Source: Thalassobacterium sedimentorum (GTDB lineage: Bacteria > Verrucomicrobiota > Verrucomicrobiia > Opitutales > Coraliomargaritaceae). Taken from it: 62,687 bases of DNA. Below are positions 32,626-43,318 of the stretch, one piece after another. The position numbers were made by a program, and so were the translations under genes. The notes under the pieces are model-generated. The model ran no database searches. It was not told where the DNA came from and worked only from the letters and a program-made list of their open reading frames with translations. The stretch covers positions 1 to 62,687 of the forward strand of contig NZ_JARXIC010000025.1 of assembly GCF_031127905.1 (NCBI RefSeq), given 5' to 3'. The stretch's first letter is position 1. The number at the start of each line of letters is the position of its first letter.

Positions 32626-33690
32626 TCAATCCGCCCAGTGAAGCTGGCTCGCATAGCCCTCGCGGCCCCAATAAACCTGTTGCTTCACATCCAACACCAC
32701 TAGCTGATGGTCGTGCACATAAACACGTTCGCGTGCTCCTGTTGCGCTGCCCTTCAGACTGACTCCGCGCAACACTTTCTCGGTGATTGAGAGTGCTAAA
32801 TAACAACCATTGCGCGAGAGACAAACAGGACGCGCATGCCAAAATTCCGGATGCCGCTGCTTCGGTAACGCAAGAATTCTCTGAGTCTCATCTTTCGCCA
32901 AATCATAATAGTGTAGATCTGCACTACTCTCACGGTACCAAATCCCCTGACCATCGGGTGCCCAAACTGGATAACGACCGTTACGCGTCAGGCGACGACA
33001 CAAATTACGCTCTAAATCCCAGAGGTGTAAACCGTCTCCGCCGATCACCACCTGGGCGTCGCCTGATGGGCTGAAGGCAGCCCCCTCTCCACCGACATCC
33101 TCAACAGAGGGCAAACTCAACTTACGCTCGCCTTTCAAGCCAAGGAGGTAAATCCCCTCCGCCCCTGAAAAGATAAATTCGCCCCGCCGTCGACTAAACG
33201 CCAACGGCTTATAAGCATCTCGACAGATCGGCCGTAACCGCAATTGATCGGCTCCCAATTTCAAACTAAACAAGCGGTGTTCAATTACAACACGATCATC
33301 CGCGGCTCGATCCATGGCATGCAAGCCCAATAACTGCCCCACATGCCCCTGCCCCGAAGCAATCCACTCCAGCATCCACAGCGCCCATTGATTGAGCGGC
33401 AAATCGATCAATGGATAGGATTCTCCCCGTGCCACAGAAAACGCGCGCAGTTGACTAAAATCACGCCCGCGAAAGCCCGCAGCACAAACATAGCGAAAAG
33501 CCAATCCACGTACTGGGTCATACGCGATCGGGCATTCGACCGGGCCAACCGCACCGAAGTCATGCTTCAGCCCCAAGTCAGCTGACAGCAAACGTAGCCG
33601 TCCACTTTCCTCCGCAAGTAAATCAGGCACATTTGTACTGGGCGCAGCTTCGTACCAACCTGCTGTGAAATCTATTTTAAGGGCACTCAT
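32626..33690 (-). CDS. Beta-propeller (WD40/TolB-like) protein, function unknown
   Basis: 354 aa without signal peptide or membrane span. Several blade-like repeats are visible, with strands ending in patterns such as GLHLWDLERNLCRRLTRNG, YPVWAPDGQGIWYRES and LHYYDLAKDETQRI. This fits a cytoplasmic propeller of 5-7 blades that scores a state against a reference, like TolB/WD40 proteins. No catalytic motif is seen. The gene is divergent from a sodium/solute symporter gene (135 bp gap), but I cannot infer a shared substrate from the sequence. Confidence 0.65.
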   Translation of the reverse strand: MSALKIDFTAGWYEAAPSTNVPDLLAEESGRLRLLSADLGLKHDFGAVGPVECPIAYDPVRGLAFRYVCAAGFRGRDFSQLRAFSVARGESYPLIDLPLNQWALWMLEWIASGQGHVGQLLGLHAMDRAADDRVVIEHRLFSLKLGADQLRLRPICRDAYKPLAFSRRRGEFIFSGAEGIYLLGLKGERKLSLPSVEDVGGEGAAFSPSGDAQVVIGGDGLHLWDLERNLCRRLTRNGRYPVWAPDGQGIWYRESSADLHYYDLAKDETQRILALPKQRHPEFWHARPVCLSRNGCYLALSITEKVLRGVSLKGSATGARERVYVHDHQLVVLDVKQQVYWGREGYASQLHWAD

Positions 33691-33824
33691 TCAAATAATG
33701 AACTAGCCTAGAAACCAACAGCTGACATGCAAGCCGTAGTCTGTATGCGCACCGTTGTATCTATGCATAAACACGCTAGACAACCTACTCGCATTCGATT
33801 TGCATTGTATGTTACACTCGGACA

Positions 33825-35408
33825 ATGCCCATAGAATACAGCTTAGCACCGCTCGATCTGGCACTGATCGGTCTGTATGCGCTCATCGTATTATGGATCG
33901 GCTGGCGCCTAGCAGGAAAACACCACTCCGCTGAAGATTATTTTCTAGCTGGACGCGGCATGCTCTGGCCCTTGATCGGCATCTCACTCTTTGCTTCTAA
34001 TATTTCGTCCACCACGCTCATCGGACTGGCGGGCGACGCCTACCACACGGGCATCTCCGTCTTCAACTACGAATGGATGGCTTCCGCCGTCCTCGTTTTT
34101 TTCGCGATTTTCATCCTCCCTTTCGTCTTACGCGCTCAGGTATTTACTCTACCGGAATTCTTAGAACGCCGCTACGACGGACGCATACGCAGCTATTTTT
34201 CAGCACTCACGCTATTCCTCAACATTATCGTGGATACTGCAGGCAGTCTCTTCGCTGGTGGCCTATTACTACAACTGGTCTTCCCACAACTGGACATGGG
34301 GCTGACCATTGCCATCCTCGCCATCGCAGCGGGCCTCTACACCATCGCTGGTGGTTTGGCTGCCGTCATCTACACCGACGTCATCCAAACAGTCCTACTT
34401 CTGATCGGGGCCGTGGTGATTACAGTGGTAGCCTTCGACAAGGTCGGAGGCTGGAGCGGAATGACCGCCGACCTCGACCCGTCGCGGCTCAGTCTCATCC
34501 GCCCACTCGACGATCCTGGGGTCCCATGGCTGGGCCTCATCACAGGTGTCCCATTGCTCGGATTCTACTTTTGGTGCGCCAACCAGTTTATGCTCCAACG
34601 GGTATTGAGCGCGAAAAGCGTCCATCACGGCCGCTGGGGTGTGCTACTGGCTGCGGCGCTTAAATTGCCCGTGCTCTTTATTATGGTGCTGCCTGGCACC
34701 ATGGCGATCCACCTCTATCCAGATCTGGCACGCCCAGACCTCGTCTACCCGACGCTGATGTTTGATCTCTTACCGACTGGATTACTAGGCCTGGTCATGG
34801 CTGGCTTTATCGCTGCGCTGATGTCGCAAATCGACTCCACTCTAAACGCAGCATCGACCTTGGTCACGATGGACTTCGTGCACAAGCGACGCCCTGAATT
34901 AAGTAGCGCGAGCCTGATGAAGGTCGGGCGTTGGGTCACTGGTGTCTTCATGATTCTGGCCGCGCTCTGGGCACCACAAATTGAGAACTTCGCCTCACTC
35001 TTCAAATATTTACAGATGGTGCTCTCCTACACTGTCCCACCAATCTGTGCGGTCTATCTAGTCGGTGCCTTCTGGAAAGGTGCCAATGCCCAGGGCGCAT
35101 GGAGGGCGGTCCTTTGCGGCACGACCACTGGCGCACTCCTCTTCGTGGCCAACGAAGTCACTGGTCTGACCGACCTGCACTTTCTATACGTCGGCCCCAT
35201 CCTATTCTCGGTCTCAGTGATCACGCTCTGGTTCACTAGCCGCACAGGAGACGCGGCCAGCGAGGAACAAATCGCACTCGTCTGGACGCCCGCATTCTAT
35301 CAAGAGGAAACGCTCGAACTAAAGAAGCTCCCGATCTGGCAAAACTACCGTCTGTGGTCCGTGCTCTTGCTCATCGCCACTGGCGTGCTGGTGATTTGTT
35401 TTGCGTAG
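33825..35408 (+). CDS. Sodium/solute symporter, SGLT-like (SSS family)
   Basis: 527 aa with 13-14 predicted membrane spans. The N-terminal block AEDYFLAGRGMLWPLIGISL and FASNISSTTLIGLAG is the sodium-binding region of SSS transporters (SLC5, vSGLT). The IAGGLAAVIYTDVIQT and SQIDSTLNAASTLVTMD segments are also typical. The close match of the FASNIS...GLAG segment to sugar transporters suggests a sugar substrate, but this is inference. It ends 11 bp from the convergent MFS gene. Confidence 0.9.
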   Translation: MPIEYSLAPLDLALIGLYALIVLWIGWRLAGKHHSAEDYFLAGRGMLWPLIGISLFASNISSTTLIGLAGDAYHTGISVFNYEWMASAVLVFFAIFILPFVLRAQVFTLPEFLERRYDGRIRSYFSALTLFLNIIVDTAGSLFAGGLLLQLVFPQLDMGLTIAILAIAAGLYTIAGGLAAVIYTDVIQTVLLLIGAVVITVVAFDKVGGWSGMTADLDPSRLSLIRPLDDPGVPWLGLITGVPLLGFYFWCANQFMLQRVLSAKSVHHGRWGVLLAAALKLPVLFIMVLPGTMAIHLYPDLARPDLVYPTLMFDLLPTGLLGLVMAGFIAALMSQIDSTLNAASTLVTMDFVHKRRPELSSASLMKVGRWVTGVFMILAALWAPQIENFASLFKYLQMVLSYTVPPICAVYLVGAFWKGANAQGAWRAVLCGTTTGALLFVANEVTGLTDLHFLYVGPILFSVSVITLWFTSRTGDAASEEQIALVWTPAFYQEETLELKKLPIWQNYRLWSVLLLIATGVLVICFA

Positions 35409-35419
35409 TTTGAAGGCGC

Positions 35420-36697
35420 TCAGTCTTCTTGCTCGCTGCGCGGGAAAGGCGCATACCATGCCGCAAAGAAAGAGGGAATCGTCGCAAACATGACGATGAC
35501 AAAGAAGGTTAAATAACCGTATGTATCCGACAAATACCCACTCACTGCAATCGTCGGCCAAAGCACCAGATTCATTAACGCGGTGCAGAAAGCATAATGT
35601 GTCATATGGTATTTCCCGGGGCTGATCTGCTGCATCATATAGAGCATATTAGCCACAAATCCGAAGCTATAGAAAAACTTTTCGATCACCACCATACTAG
35701 TCACAGTGACCAAAGAAATCGACACATCGGGTGCAGCCACATAAGCCAAATACACATAGGTCACATTCGGCACGTTCAAACAAATCGCCATCGTGAAGAG
35801 GGTCTTTTTCAAACCATAGCGAGAAATAAAGAGCCCTCCCAACAAGCCACCTGCCAGTGCCATAATGATGCTTAGGCCGCCATCGATAATACTCTTCTCC
35901 GCCAAGGTCAGCCCGACGCCGCCCTCTGCCAGTGGCGCTTGCAAAAATAAATGCCCCACCCCCAGCAGCAAGCCCTCGCCGCTACGAAACAGAAAGACAA
36001 AAGTCAGCATCCCCCAAATCTGCGGCTTACGAAAGAAGTCCACCCAAGCATCCAGAAAAGTGGAGTACACCTGTTGAAAACTCTCCGGTCGCTGGGCCTC
36101 ATCACCCTCCGGCAAGAAGAACATATGGTATCCCGCCAGCGCCGCCATCACCGCCGCCGCGACCATCCATGCAATCGTCCACGAAGACGGCTCCGCCTGT
36201 CCGAAATAGGCCGCCACCAATAAGATCACGGTCGACGAAAAAAAGCGGCCGACATTCCAAAACATGCCCTGAATGCCAACAAACTTAGCCTGTGAGGTTT
36301 TATCCAAGCTCGTCAAATAGGTGCCATCCATACAGATATCATGCGTGGCCGAGGCAAAAGCCATCAGCCACAGGATACCAATCGACACCGTGAAATAACT
36401 CGGTAATTGCAGACAAAAAGCCAATGCCGCCAACAAGCCGACCAAACTAAATTCCATCGTCATCACGATCCATTTCTTGGTCTTGAACATCTCCAGAAAT
36501 GCGGCCCACAGCGGCTTAAGCGACCACACTAAGGTGATATTCCCCACCCATAAGGTGATGTCGGTATTATCGTGACCGAGGTATTTAAACATCGTCGCGG
36601 CCACCCAGGTGATCATGACATAAGGGAGCCCTTCGGCAAAATAGCCGGTGGGCACCCATGACCATGGGCTTCGGGTAGAAGCTGTGTGTTGACTCAT
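35420..36697 (-). CDS. MFS transporter, AmpG-like
   Basis: 425 aa from the ATG at 36695-36697 (MSQHTAS); the longer frame adds 25 residues without membrane character. Twelve hydrophobic segments. The first block, WVPTGYFAEGLPYVMITWVA, and the second, WSLKPLWAAFLEMF, resemble AmpG-type muropeptide permeases and their relatives. There is no neighbouring amidase or beta-lactamase gene to support peptidoglycan recycling, so the substrate stays open. It converges on the SGLT-like gene. Confidence 0.8.
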   Translation of the reverse strand: MSQHTASTRSPWSWVPTGYFAEGLPYVMITWVAATMFKYLGHDNTDITLWVGNITLVWSLKPLWAAFLEMFKTKKWIVMTMEFSLVGLLAALAFCLQLPSYFTVSIGILWLMAFASATHDICMDGTYLTSLDKTSQAKFVGIQGMFWNVGRFFSSTVILLVAAYFGQAEPSSWTIAWMVAAAVMAALAGYHMFFLPEGDEAQRPESFQQVYSTFLDAWVDFFRKPQIWGMLTFVFLFRSGEGLLLGVGHLFLQAPLAEGGVGLTLAEKSIIDGGLSIIMALAGGLLGGLFISRYGLKKTLFTMAICLNVPNVTYVYLAYVAAPDVSISLVTVTSMVVIEKFFYSFGFVANMLYMMQQISPGKYHMTHYAFCTALMNLVLWPTIAVSGYLSDTYGYLTFFVIVMFATIPSFFAAWYAPFPRSEQED

Positions 36698-36922
36698 AGA
36701 ATAAGGGCTGGAGATACTCAGCGCAGCTTGATCGAGCCGCCAAGTGACGAGCAAGCATTTTAATACAAACAAACCGTCACAAGCACGGCATCACGACAGT
36801 AAACGGTGGCCGTCGCGGTGCTGGCAAGCCTACGCCACCACCGCTGACGTGGTAACACCCAGATGGGGATCCGAAAGAAATCAAGCTGGTCGAACTAGCA
36901 ATCTTCGCATAAGCATTGAGTC

Positions 36923-38317
36923 GTGAATTTCAAAATCCTCCTTCGTTTACTCCCCCTCGCTCTAGTCTGTCTTTCTTCCCTGCACGCCCTCCAGCTCTCG
37001 AATCGAACAGGCAGCACGATCGAGGTCGAAATACTGGCAATCGAGGCGGAGCGAATTCAAATTCAAATGTCGAACGGACAAATCACCTGGTTGCAGCGCG
37101 AACGTCTCTCCGATGACAGCCAAGCCCTCATCGCCTCCCAGGCGACTGAGGAACGAGAGGTGTATCTCACAATCAATTCCTTACTCGGCATAGATCTTTT
37201 CGCCGACAGCCAGCTCTGGGACGATAGCGTCGATCACGTCGCCGAACGCCTGCACTGGCCACAGGAATCTGAAACCGCGTACCAAACAAGCTATCGCTAC
37301 TACCCTCCGAGTGAGTATCGTATCCTAGACACACGCCCCTACTCAGCCGTGCTGTATGGTCACTCGGGCAAGCCTCAACGTATCAGCATCGTATTTGCGA
37401 ATAAGGGCGACTTCCCATTTAGTGATCCACCCAGCACAAACGAAATTGCCACGATGGAACAGGCCATTGAGCAGGACGTAGAACACCTCCAAGCACTCCT
37501 GAGCCAACAATTCGGAGAACCGGAACGCCAACAATACGGAGCTGGACGCGGCATCAAACAACTCATCGAACGCTGGGACTGGAAGGGCCATGCATTTTTA
37601 CTCGCCGCACAGGATGGCGAATACACCAACCTAAAAATCATACCAACCGACCTCGCCGACAATAAAGGGCGTGGAGACAAATTATCCGATGCATCTTTGC
37701 GTCAACTAACAACCGAAAACATCGTACACGTCCCCAATGGCGATGTATTCATCAACAATATTCCAATGGTAAACCAAGGCCCCAAAGGATACTGCGTTCC
37801 CGCAACCTTTGAGCGCTACCTGCGCTACATGCAGATCCCGGCCGATATGTATATTTTGGCCATGGCTGGACAGACGGCAATCGGCGGAGGCACCTCGCTA
37901 TCCCAAACAATTGAATCCATCGATGGCTACGTCAGTTCACACAACCGTTCGATGAAAAAGATTAACCGCGAAATAAAACTACGGACCGTGCAGAAATATA
38001 TTGATCGTGGACTCCCCATCATCTGGACCATGTTCTCCTCTCGCGATTATAATGAATTCGTGAATGAACGCAGCATTCAGCGCCTACAAACCAGTCATTG
38101 GGACGAGTGGAAGACGCGCTGCAAAGACGAATCACGCAAGGTCGAGCTACGTAAAGATTTCCTATCGGCACACGCCTGCATGATTATCGGCTACAACAAA
38201 GAAACTGAAGAAGTCGCAGTCAGCGATTCATGGGGCCCCAATTACGCGCTACGCTGGGTACCGGTCGATCAGGCCGAGCAAGTTTCCCAAGGCTCAATCT
38301 ATTTGATCGAATTTTAA
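36923..38317 (+). CDS. Secreted papain-fold (C39-like) protein with SHD1 domain
   Basis: 464 aa from a GTG start. A signal peptide (residues 1-22, ending SSLHA) is followed by an SHD1-like beta domain ([20 protein letters not shown], residues 27-75), a central region of unknown fold, and a C-terminal papain-like domain. Catalytic Cys291 sits in [16 protein letters not shown], His417 in [11 protein letters not shown], and a DSWGPNY segment provides the third position, as in C39-like peptidases. It is probably an exported cysteine peptidase or a related hydrolase. SHD1 plus C39-like architecture is typical of planctomycete and verrucomicrobial proteins. The stop overlaps the convergent rsmG stop. 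Confidence 0.82.
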   Translation: MNFKILLRLLPLALVCLSSLHALQLSNRTGSTIEVEILAIEAERIQIQMSNGQITWLQRERLSDDSQALIASQATEEREVYLTINSLLGIDLFADSQLWDDSVDHVAERLHWPQESETAYQTSYRYYPPSEYRILDTRPYSAVLYGHSGKPQRISIVFANKGDFPFSDPPSTNEIATMEQAIEQDVEHLQALLSQQFGEPERQQYGAGRGIKQLIERWDWKGHAFLLAAQDGEYTNLKIIPTDLADNKGRGDKLSDASLRQLTTENIVHVPNGDVFINNIPMVNQGPKGYCVPATFERYLRYMQIPADMYILAMAGQTAIGGGTSLSQTIESIDGYVSSHNRSMKKINREIKLRTVQKYIDRGLPIIWTMFSSRDYNEFVNERSIQRLQTSHWDEWKTRCKDESRKVELRKDFLSAHACMIIGYNKETEEVAVSDSWGPNYALRWVPVDQAEQVSQGSIYLIEF

Positions 38318-38982
38318 GAAAGCGCCTTTTTAGGCTTTCGAGCACGCGGCACATCGCGGGCATCGAAGTGCAGAATATATTTTTTCTCAAAATACGAATC
38401 ACTAAAAGTCTGCTCTAAATCGATCGTTTTGCGCGGGCGAATCCCCAGTGCAGCGAGTTCATCATCCAGTTCGCCCCCCTTCCAATAAAGAACACCATTG
38501 GGAATCGAATTACGCTCGCCACGACGAACGTTGCCTTTGATCCAACTAAAATACTCCGGCAAATTCTTGACAGCACGCCCGGTGATAAAATCGAACTGTT
38601 TCTTAATCTCTTCCGCCCGACATTGGCGCGCATCGACATTCTTCAGTCCCAACTTATCTGCAAGATCTTGCACCACTACAATTTTCTTACCAATCGAATC
38701 GATCAAAGTAAAATGTGCCTGCGGATAGCAGATCGCCATAATAATTCCCGGGAAACCGCCCCCGGTGCCCACATCCATGATACGAGTACCCGCCATCAAT
38801 TTCAAATGGTTGGTAATCGCCAGGCAATGCGACAAATGCCGCGCCTCCAAATGCTCGATATCCTTACGTGAGATAAGGTTAATTTTCCCATTCCATTCAC
38901 GCAAAAGAACAGCCCATGCTTCGAGTATAGACCAAGCTTCATCGCTGACGTTGGGGAATTGTTGTTTAATCGCGTCCATCAT
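38314..38982 (-). CDS. rsmG: 16S rRNA m7G527 methyltransferase RsmG (GidB)
   Basis: 222 aa. The SAM motif [12 protein letters not shown] is preceded by the family helix RHLSHCLAI and followed by [10 protein letters not shown]. It methylates G527 of 16S rRNA; loss gives low-level streptomycin resistance. Its 3' end overlaps the stop of the convergent C39-like gene by 4 nt. Confidence 0.95.
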   Translation of the reverse strand: MMDAIKQQFPNVSDEAWSILEAWAVLLREWNGKINLISRKDIEHLEARHLSHCLAITNHLKLMAGTRIMDVGTGGGFPGIIMAICYPQAHFTLIDSIGKKIVVVQDLADKLGLKNVDARQCRAEEIKKQFDFITGRAVKNLPEYFSWIKGNVRRGERNSIPNGVLYWKGGELDDELAALGIRPRKTIDLEQTFSDSYFEKKYILHFDARDVPRARKPKKALS

Positions 38983-39116
38983 TATAATCGGAAAATTGCT
39001 TCAATTGAATCTCTGAATGACGTCAAAGGAATGCCAATTGTCGTCATGATCATGAAACTTCGTCATAAGCACGTTGAAAAGTCAAAGCCCGCCTCTAAGA
39101 ATCTACACATTGATTC

Positions 39117-40166
39117 ATGAAAACCAATCGCCGCATCATACACATCGACATGGACTGCTTTTACGCGGCGGTAGAAATGCGTGAGCGCCCAGAACTCGCC
39201 AATCGCCCACTGGCTGTCGGCGGTTCATCGGAGCGGGGCGTATTAACCACCTGCAATTACCCAGCGCGCGCATATGGCGTCCGCTCTGCAATGCCAGTCT
39301 TTAAAGCAAAAGAACTTTGCCCACAGCTCCTCATTGTCCCTGTCCGCTTCGATCTCTATCGAGCCGCCTCCAAAGCAGTACGCGAGATATTCGCACGCTA
39401 TACGGACATGATCGAACCGTTATCACTGGACGAGGCCTACCTCGACGTCAGTCATATTAAGCGCCCGGGATCCGAGATCGCAGCAGAGATCCGAGCCACA
39501 ATTGAACAAGAAGTTGGACTCACAGCCTCGGCTGGCATTGGTCCTAATAAACTCATTGCAAAAGTCGCCAGCGATTGGAACAAGCCCAATGGGCAATGCC
39601 TAGTCGCCCCCTCGAAAGTGCCTCTCTTCATGCAGACGCTGCCCGTTCGGCGTATTTGGGGAATCGGCCCTAAAAGCAGCGCGCGCCTAGCCGCCCACGG
39701 CATCGAAACCTGCGCCCAATTACAGACGCGTGATAAAACATGGCTGGCTCAAGAATTCGGCAGCTTCGGCCTAGAACTCTACGACCTCTGTCGTGGCATC
39801 GACGAACGGCCCGTCCAGGCAAATCGCATTCGAAAAAGCCTGAGTAACGAGCGCACCTTTGCTCAAAACCTAGAAAGCCTCGAAGAATGCCGGGAACAAC
39901 TCATTCGGCAACACCATGAAATGATGGAGGACCTACGGAAAATTTCTCCCGACCGCCAGATTGCAAAACTACTGGTAAAATTAAAATTCAGCAATTTCCG
40001 TCGCACCACCGCCGAAATGCCCGGACAACAGCCGGAGATACCGCACTACTTAAAACTTCTCAACGAGGCATGGGGACGTAGCGGCGAACCCGTACGTTTG
40101 CTGGGTGTCGGAGTCAGGTTCGCCGAAACCACCAATAACACAGAACAACTTGAACTGGGAATCTAA
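39117..40166 (+). CDS. dinB: DNA polymerase IV (Y family)
   Basis: 349 aa. Catalytic residues are in HIDMDCFYAAVE (first Asp) and PLSLDEAYLDVS (Asp-Glu pair). The thumb carries the helix-hairpin-helix (LPVRRIWGIGPKSSARLAAHG), and a little-finger domain follows. The C-terminal beta-clamp peptide is not obvious (ends TEQLELGI, where LELGI may serve). It performs error-prone bypass of damaged DNA. No LexA box is evident upstream. Confidence 0.96.
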   Translation: MKTNRRIIHIDMDCFYAAVEMRERPELANRPLAVGGSSERGVLTTCNYPARAYGVRSAMPVFKAKELCPQLLIVPVRFDLYRAASKAVREIFARYTDMIEPLSLDEAYLDVSHIKRPGSEIAAEIRATIEQEVGLTASAGIGPNKLIAKVASDWNKPNGQCLVAPSKVPLFMQTLPVRRIWGIGPKSSARLAAHGIETCAQLQTRDKTWLAQEFGSFGLELYDLCRGIDERPVQANRIRKSLSNERTFAQNLESLEECREQLIRQHHEMMEDLRKISPDRQIAKLLVKLKFSNFRRTTAEMPGQQPEIPHYLKLLNEAWGRSGEPVRLLGVGVRFAETTNNTEQLELGI

Positions 40167-40222
40167 AGTAACATTTGTATAATAATTGAATATAAACCTG
40201 CACTGCAGTTCTATTTATCAGC

Positions 40223-41137
40223 ATGAGCGGCCAACCCCCAAACCCAAGAAAATACAAGCTATCTAAACGCTCCGAAAGCGAGAACGCCAGTACAGCTGCC
40301 ACCAGCTCGCATTCAAAAACCTCTACGCAGCCGCAGTACCCCGCCCCTCCGTTGCAGCTACGTCCAGCCCAAACACATACGATGGCTGAGGATTCAATGC
40401 GAAGCACTGCGGACCTACTCGAAGATGCTTATGGGGCAGAAACCGGCAAACGTCGACGCGGCCAGTTACTGACCTGGATCATACATTTTTTCATTACACT
40501 TACGACCATTTTACTCTTCGCCGTAGGGACACTCGCTTATGCACATGTCTATAAGGCGTGGCCACAGCTAGAACCAATCAGTTGGTATGCTCCATTCTTA
40601 GTAGTTGCCGCGCTCAGTGCGTGGATTTGCGTACAAGCACTCCAGTTTTTAAAAAGAAGAGAGCTATCGCTACTAATCACAGGCCTAATGCTTGCCGCAG
40701 CCATCACCTATTGGAATCTCTATGTATTCGAATACGCCACCCGCAATGCAGCTATCATACCACAAAACGGACTTTGGGCGCCCGAAAGCGTAGAAGACTT
40801 GCTCCTCACGACTGAAATAAACGCTTCGCGCGGTATTAGTAACCACGCAATCGCCTATACTCAACTGAGCAAGCAGCAATATTACCAAACCTTTAACTCA
40901 ATATCTAAAGAAAATTGGCGTGCTCCCTTTCAACGCTTTCTGAGTGCCAAAGAAATAAAAACGATCAATTCAATCAATATTCAGGATAAAATGCACTTGG
41001 TTGTTCAACGTATTCAGGAACAAAGAACTCGTATCTGGACAGAATTACAGCAACAGCACCAACAGCCTGAATTACAATTCCGACTCCGCAAAGCCCTGCT
41101 AAAGCCCTACACATGGGCCCTAAGTCACTTACAATAA
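40223..41137 (+). CDS. Membrane protein of unknown function
   Basis: 304 aa. The first 85 residues are polar, proline/serine/threonine-rich and basic, with no signal peptide. Three hydrophobic segments (about residues 92-113, 119-140 and 147-169) are followed by a hydrophilic, glutamine-rich C-terminal region with a coiled-coil look (RIQEQRTRIWTELQQQHQQ). No family recognised. It follows dinB by 56 bp on the same strand. Confidence 0.75.
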   Translation: MSGQPPNPRKYKLSKRSESENASTAATSSHSKTSTQPQYPAPPLQLRPAQTHTMAEDSMRSTADLLEDAYGAETGKRRRGQLLTWIIHFFITLTTILLFAVGTLAYAHVYKAWPQLEPISWYAPFLVVAALSAWICVQALQFLKRRELSLLITGLMLAAAITYWNLYVFEYATRNAAIIPQNGLWAPESVEDLLLTTEINASRGISNHAIAYTQLSKQQYYQTFNSISKENWRAPFQRFLSAKEIKTINSINIQDKMHLVVQRIQEQRTRIWTELQQQHQQPELQFRLRKALLKPYTWALSHLQ

Positions 41138-41150
41138 CGAAGCAGAGCAT

Positions 41151-41527
<377 letters not shown>

Positions 41528-41533
41528 AGAACT

Positions 41534-41562
41534 GATATAGACTATAACAGTAATCGTGCCAA
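41534..41562 (-). promoter_or_regulatory. Candidate promoter of the small RNA
   Basis: On the minus strand TTGGCA (41557-41562) and TATATC (41534-41539) are separated by 17 bp, the ideal sigma-70 spacing. Transcription would begin near 41527 and run away from dciA. A partial -24/-12 pattern overlaps it, but its -12 reads GT rather than GC. Confidence 0.5.
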
Positions 41563-41606
41563 CATCCTGGACATACTCATAATTGTCCTCTTTTTTATAG
41601 CGAAAC

Positions 41607-41972
41607 GTGAAATTTACCAAAAACGTCGAAGATGTCATAGCCAACTTCCGTGGCCTACCGCGCACGGTCAGTGCGGCGGCACGGCGCGATCCCACTCCGC
41701 TGGACAACATACTCGCGGTCTTACAAGAAAAATACAAACTGGAGAAACCCAGCCCTGAACGTACTTTAGTCGAAAACTGGGAAAAAATCTTCGGCCCCAG
41801 TATGTGCGAACGCTGTCACCCAGTCCGCATCAAAGACGAACACACTCTGGTCGTCTCGGTAACCAACCAAACACTACGCTCTGAATTACAATTCATGAAG
41901 CGCTCGATACTCAAAAAAATCCAGAAACTAGAACATTGCGAAGACATCAATGAATTAGTGATCCGAAGTTGA
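41607..41972 (+). CDS. dciA: DciA-family protein (DUF721)
   Basis: 121 aa from a GTG start. The DUF721 domain is recognisable in the C-terminal half: LVENWEKIFGPSMCERCHPV followed by TLVVSVTNQTLRSELQFMKR. DciA loads the replicative helicase DnaB in bacteria lacking DnaC, fitting a lineage outside the enterobacteria. It precedes thyA-folA by 77 bp on the same strand. Confidence 0.85.
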   Translation: MKFTKNVEDVIANFRGLPRTVSAAARRDPTPLDNILAVLQEKYKLEKPSPERTLVENWEKIFGPSMCERCHPVRIKDEHTLVVSVTNQTLRSELQFMKRSILKKIQKLEHCEDINELVIRS

Positions 41973-42049
41973 GCACAGATCTACAAGGTAAGGCTGACTT
42001 TGAACATTGAACCACTCGAGGACTTCAGCAAAGTGCTTCTCATCCACAC

Positions 42050-42844
42050 ATGAAAAGCTACCTTGATTTACTTCGCACAGTCCTAGAAACCGGCACCTAT
42101 CGTGACGATCGCACCGGCACAGGCACCTACTCCATTTTCGGCGCACAGGCTCGCTTCTCGCTAGCGCCAGACTTCCCGGTCCTGACAACAAAAAAGCTTC
42201 ATCTACGCTCAATCATCCATGAGCTACTGTGGTTCATTCAAGGCAACACCAACATCAACTACTTAAAAGCAAACAAAGTGCGCATCTGGGACGAATGGGC
42301 CGACGCAGACGGCAACCTCGGCCGTGTCTACGGCGCACAATGGCGCGACTGGGCTGCGCCAGGCGGCGAGCGCGTGGATCAACTCGCCGAAGTCATCGAC
42401 TCGATCCAAAATAACCCCGACAGCCGCCGCCACATGGTTTGCGCGTGGAACCCTGGGGAAATTAAGCACATGGCCCTCCCTCCTTGCCACGCGCTCTTTC
42501 AATTCTACGTTTCCAACGGCGAGCTCAGCTGCCAACTCTATCAACGCAGTGCCGATATCTTTCTAGGTGTGCCTTTTAATATCGCCTCCTACGCACTGCT
42601 CACGCAGATGATTGCTCAAGTATGTGGGCTCAAAGCAAAGGAATTCATCCACACCTTTGGTGATTTACACCTGTACTCCAACCACGTCGAGCAAGCTAAA
42701 GAGCAACTCTCGCGCGAGCCACGTGCACTGCCTCAAATGAAGATCAATCCCGCGATCAAAAACATCGATGACTTCACATTTGAGGACTTCGAATTAGTGA
42801 ACTACAATCCCCACCCTGCCATCAAAGCACCAATCGCCGTTTAA
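42050..42844 (+). CDS. thyA: Thymidylate synthase
   Basis: 264 aa, identical in length to the E. coli enzyme. The catalytic cysteine is in [12 protein letters not shown], and the nucleotide-binding [20 protein letters not shown] is complete. It methylates dUMP using methylene-tetrahydrofolate, leaving dihydrofolate for the reductase encoded 3 bp downstream. Confidence 0.98.
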   Translation: MKSYLDLLRTVLETGTYRDDRTGTGTYSIFGAQARFSLAPDFPVLTTKKLHLRSIIHELLWFIQGNTNINYLKANKVRIWDEWADADGNLGRVYGAQWRDWAAPGGERVDQLAEVIDSIQNNPDSRRHMVCAWNPGEIKHMALPPCHALFQFYVSNGELSCQLYQRSADIFLGVPFNIASYALLTQMIAQVCGLKAKEFIHTFGDLHLYSNHVEQAKEQLSREPRALPQMKINPAIKNIDDFTFEDFELVNYNPHPAIKAPIAV

Positions 42845-42847
42845 ACG

Positions 42848-43309
42848 ATGAATACCTATAAAGCAATCGCCGCCATGTCCGAAAATCGAGTGATCGGCAA
42901 CTCAGGAGACATCCCCTGGCACCTGCCAGCAGATTTTAAGTGGTTTAAGCAAACAACCATCGGCGGCATCCTCATAATGGGACGCAAGACTTACGAGTCG
43001 ATCGGTCGTCCACTTCCAGGTCGCGATACCTATGTACTCAGTCGCACGCCACAGCACATCCCAGGTGTTCAGGTTTTTGATGATCTCAAAGAACTCGATC
43101 AACTCGAAACTCAGAAAACGATTTGGATCGCAGGCGGTGGTGAAATTTATACACAAATGCTCAGTAAATGCAGCGAGCTCTACCTAACCCGAGTACACCG
43201 CACTGTGGAAGGCGACGCCTTCTTCCCTGAATTTGAAGATCAGTTCATCTTCGACACCACTCTCGAAAAGAATAAAGACTTCACCATCGAACGTTGGCTG
43301 CGAAAGTGA
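42848..43309 (+). CDS. folA: Dihydrofolate reductase
   Basis: 153 aa. AMSENRVIGNSGDIPWHLPAD covers the substrate pocket and the catalytic acidic residue of the family, and GRKTYESIGRPLPGR and IWIAGGGEIY bind NADPH. It regenerates tetrahydrofolate after ThyA, and the two are translationally linked by a 3-bp gap. Confidence 0.97.
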   Translation: MNTYKAIAAMSENRVIGNSGDIPWHLPADFKWFKQTTIGGILIMGRKTYESIGRPLPGRDTYVLSRTPQHIPGVQVFDDLKELDQLETQKTIWIAGGGEIYTQMLSKCSELYLTRVHRTVEGDAFFPEFEDQFIFDTTLEKNKDFTIERWLRK

Positions 43310-43318
43310 GATACAGCT

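Noticed and set aside
32626-36697. Reading the propeller, SGLT-like and AmpG-like genes as one sugar-use locus
   Set aside because: The three genes have alternating strands and no shared operon, enzyme or regulator, so the link is not supported.
36773-36922. Possible REP-like sequence upstream of the C39-like gene, sharing TGGCAAGCCT with the region near 56710
   Set aside because: The shared stretch is only 10 bp and the flanks do not align.
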